The notes below the pieces were generated by a model, which was given only the letters and a program-made list of their open reading frames with translations, did not search any database and was not told where the DNA came from. Shown piece after piece: positions 6,516 to 7,427 of a stretch of DNA of 7,427 bases; the stretch's first letter is position 1, and each line of letters begins with the position of its first letter. The stretch is from Nitrospira sp. (GTDB lineage Bacteria; Nitrospirota; Nitrospiria; Nitrospirales; Nitrospiraceae), in contig JABMDH010000056.1 in the NCBI GenBank assembly GCA_015904075.1, forward strand, positions 33,388 through 40,814, in the 5' to 3' direction. The translations under genes and the position numbers were made by a program.

Positions 6516-6533
6516 GTCTTGTTGCGACAAGAC
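6516..6533 (-). terminator. hairpin after the LOG-like gene
   Basis: GTCTTGT (6516-6522) and ACAAGAC (6527-6533) form a perfect 7-bp stem with a 4-base loop, 12 bp beyond the stop of the TIGR00725-like gene and 122 bp before msrA. Position suits termination of the upstream gene, but no T-tract follows on the minus strand (GTAATCC), so it may instead be an RNA 3'-end stabiliser. Confidence 0.4.
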
Positions 6534-6545
6534 CTTTGATGCTTC

Positions 6546-7088
6546 TCACAAGGAAATATTGTTATAGCCATCGCGCTCTGCGGACCTCGGATACCGATGG
6601 CGTCCCTCCACCTGTTTCATGATCAACGCAATGGCCTCTTCCGGTGAAGCAGCGGCAGCAACCAGCCGCTTCCCCAACTTGCGAAAAAATGCCACATCCG
6701 CCGAGGAAGCCTCTACCAAAATGACGGGCTTCCCCGCCTTCACAGCCAAGGCCACTTCCGACACCGTCCCCGAACCGGTCAGCCCGCACGCAACGACGAC
6801 CTGGCTCGTCAGCACATTGATGTTGTTGCGGCCGCTGCCCATCTCCGTGATGATTGGGACATCGACATGGCGGGAGACCTTGTCCTTGGCGGTCGGCAGG
6901 ACACCGATCGTCAGACTCCCGCCGACTCGCTTGGCGCCTTCGCACGCAGCATCCATGACACCGACATCACGGCCTCCTGTCAGCACAACCCAGCCGCGTC
7001 GCGCAATCAACTCTCCCAACATCCGTGCGTTGTCGAGATCCTTCTTCTTGGCCTTCGCCGGCCCCATCACGCCTACGATAAATCGCAT
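6546..7088 (-). CDS. TIGR00725/LOG-like Rossmann-fold protein
   Basis: The 180-residue protein belongs to the SLOG superfamily that includes LOG ('lysine decarboxylase-like', cytokinin-activating phosphoribohydrolases), the TIGR00725 group and DprA-like nucleotide binders. It opens with strand FIVGVMGPA, then WVVLTGGRDVGVMDAACEGA (33-52), IGVLPT (61-66), GSGRNNINVLTS (84-95) and TGSGTVSEVALAVKAGKPVILV (104-125). The GSGTVSE loop stands where LOG proteins have PGGxGTxxE, with the glutamate kept (Glu111) but Pro-Gly-Gly not. The SGRNNIN loop is typical of TIGR00725 rather than true LOG, so a nucleotide-binding role is likely but cytokinin-type activity should not be assumed. The start is ATG 7088, preceded by GGAGG with a short 4-base spacing. 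It begins 27 bp after the TPR gene stop, so the two are probably one transcript. The tail (HRYPRSAERDGYNNISL) is unconserved. Confidence 0.85.
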   Translation of the reverse strand: MRFIVGVMGPAKAKKKDLDNARMLGELIARRGWVVLTGGRDVGVMDAACEGAKRVGGSLTIGVLPTAKDKVSRHVDVPIITEMGSGRNNINVLTSQVVVACGLTGSGTVSEVALAVKAGKPVILVEASSADVAFFRKLGKRLVAAAASPEEAIALIMKQVEGRHRYPRSAERDGYNNISL

Positions 7089-7115
7089 CGATCCTCCCCA
7101 TCATCACGCAAGAGA

Positions 7116-7427
7116 TCAAAACCGAGACCCCGCTAGTGTTACATCGGCATGGGTCCATGCAGTCTTGAATCGCTGTTCCACTGCCTCCGCCTCAGCATGT
7201 TTACCTTGAGCCTGGAGGCTCTGCATCAATCCATAACAGGCCCAACCATTGTCGGGATGCTTGGCCAGGTCTGTTCGGTAGACCTCCTCGGCATCGGAGA
7301 CCCGTTTCACTGCCAACAAGGTCGCTCCCAGATAGTGACGAATAGGAATCGGCCAGTACGGCGGTTCGGCATACGGCAAGCCGTCTTCTATCAGCACGGC
7401 ATCCTTCAGCAACTTGATCGCATCGTC
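7116..7427 (-). CDS. TPR-repeat protein, C-terminal part (runs off the window)
   Basis: The frame is open to the right edge, so the start lies outside the window and only the last 103 residues are visible. They contain helical pairs of the tetratricopeptide type: HYLGATLLAVKRVSDAEEVYRTDLAKHP followed by NGWACYGLMQSLQAQGKHAEAEAVEQRF, matching the TPR pattern of small and large residues with a Pro at the end. TPR arrays bind other proteins. PPYWPIPIRHYLG and the closing NGWACYGLMQSL recall the C-terminal end of larger tetratricopeptide proteins in many bacteria, whose function is not established. Downstream, the LOG-like gene follows within 27 bp, suggesting co-transcription. Confidence 0.8.
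   Translation of the reverse strand, partial: DDAIKLLKDAVLIEDGLPYAEPPYWPIPIRHYLGATLLAVKRVSDAEEVYRTDLAKHPDNGWACYGLMQSLQAQGKHAEAEAVEQRFKTAWTHADVTLAGSRF

Noticed and set aside
6619..7209. 196-residue open frame on the + strand opposite the LOG-like gene
   Set aside because: It is antisense to a protein with clear Rossmann motifs, has a low-complexity Thr/Pro/Ala-rich product and no ribosome binding site.
1..7427. Defence island, CRISPR, prophage or transposon boundaries
   Set aside because: No repeat arrays, transposase or integrase motifs, attachment duplications or tRNA were found, and the intact genes are ordinary housekeeping types.

Overview
The window reads as bacterial chromosome, most likely from a Nitrospira-type bacterium. 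That assignment rests on my memory of how the CBS-pair protein, the CorA, the BcsA-like glycosyltransferase and the aminotransferase look in that group; no search was run. Base composition is moderately GC-rich and codon use looks similar throughout. There are no tRNA or rRNA genes, no insertion sequence and no CRISPR array.

Left part (1-1838, + strand) is a zone of broken genes. First comes a two-CBS-domain protein whose frame is broken by a perfect 14-bp tandem duplication; the second half can be re-entered through a TGATG stop/start overlap. Next is the first third of a BcsA-like cellulose synthase, interrupted by an apparent 2-bp insertion. It then runs without a boundary into the 3' end of an unrelated small conserved protein, so the rest of the synthase and the front of that protein are missing.

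The remainder (1868-7427) is all on the - strand and looks intact. Reading in the direction of transcription from the right edge: the 3' end of a TPR-repeat protein, a TIGR00725/LOG-like Rossmann protein 27 bp downstream, an exported methionine sulfoxide reductase MsrA, an exported lytic transglycosylase with an SLT domain, a class I/II PLP-dependent aminotransferase, a small lipoprotein of unknown function, and a CorA-type Mg2+/Co2+ channel. CorA converges on the pseudogene zone.

Apart from the TPR/LOG pair, the genes are separated by roughly 70-190 bp and do not form one pathway. Their roles are housekeeping and envelope maintenance: repair of oxidised methionine in exported proteins, peptidoglycan turnover, amino-acid metabolism and divalent metal uptake. 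I do not see a new defence, mobile or biosynthetic system. The points worth a second look are the three lesions in the first 1.7 kb (real decay or assembly error), the corA promoter that conflicts with the longer start, and several hairpins between genes.
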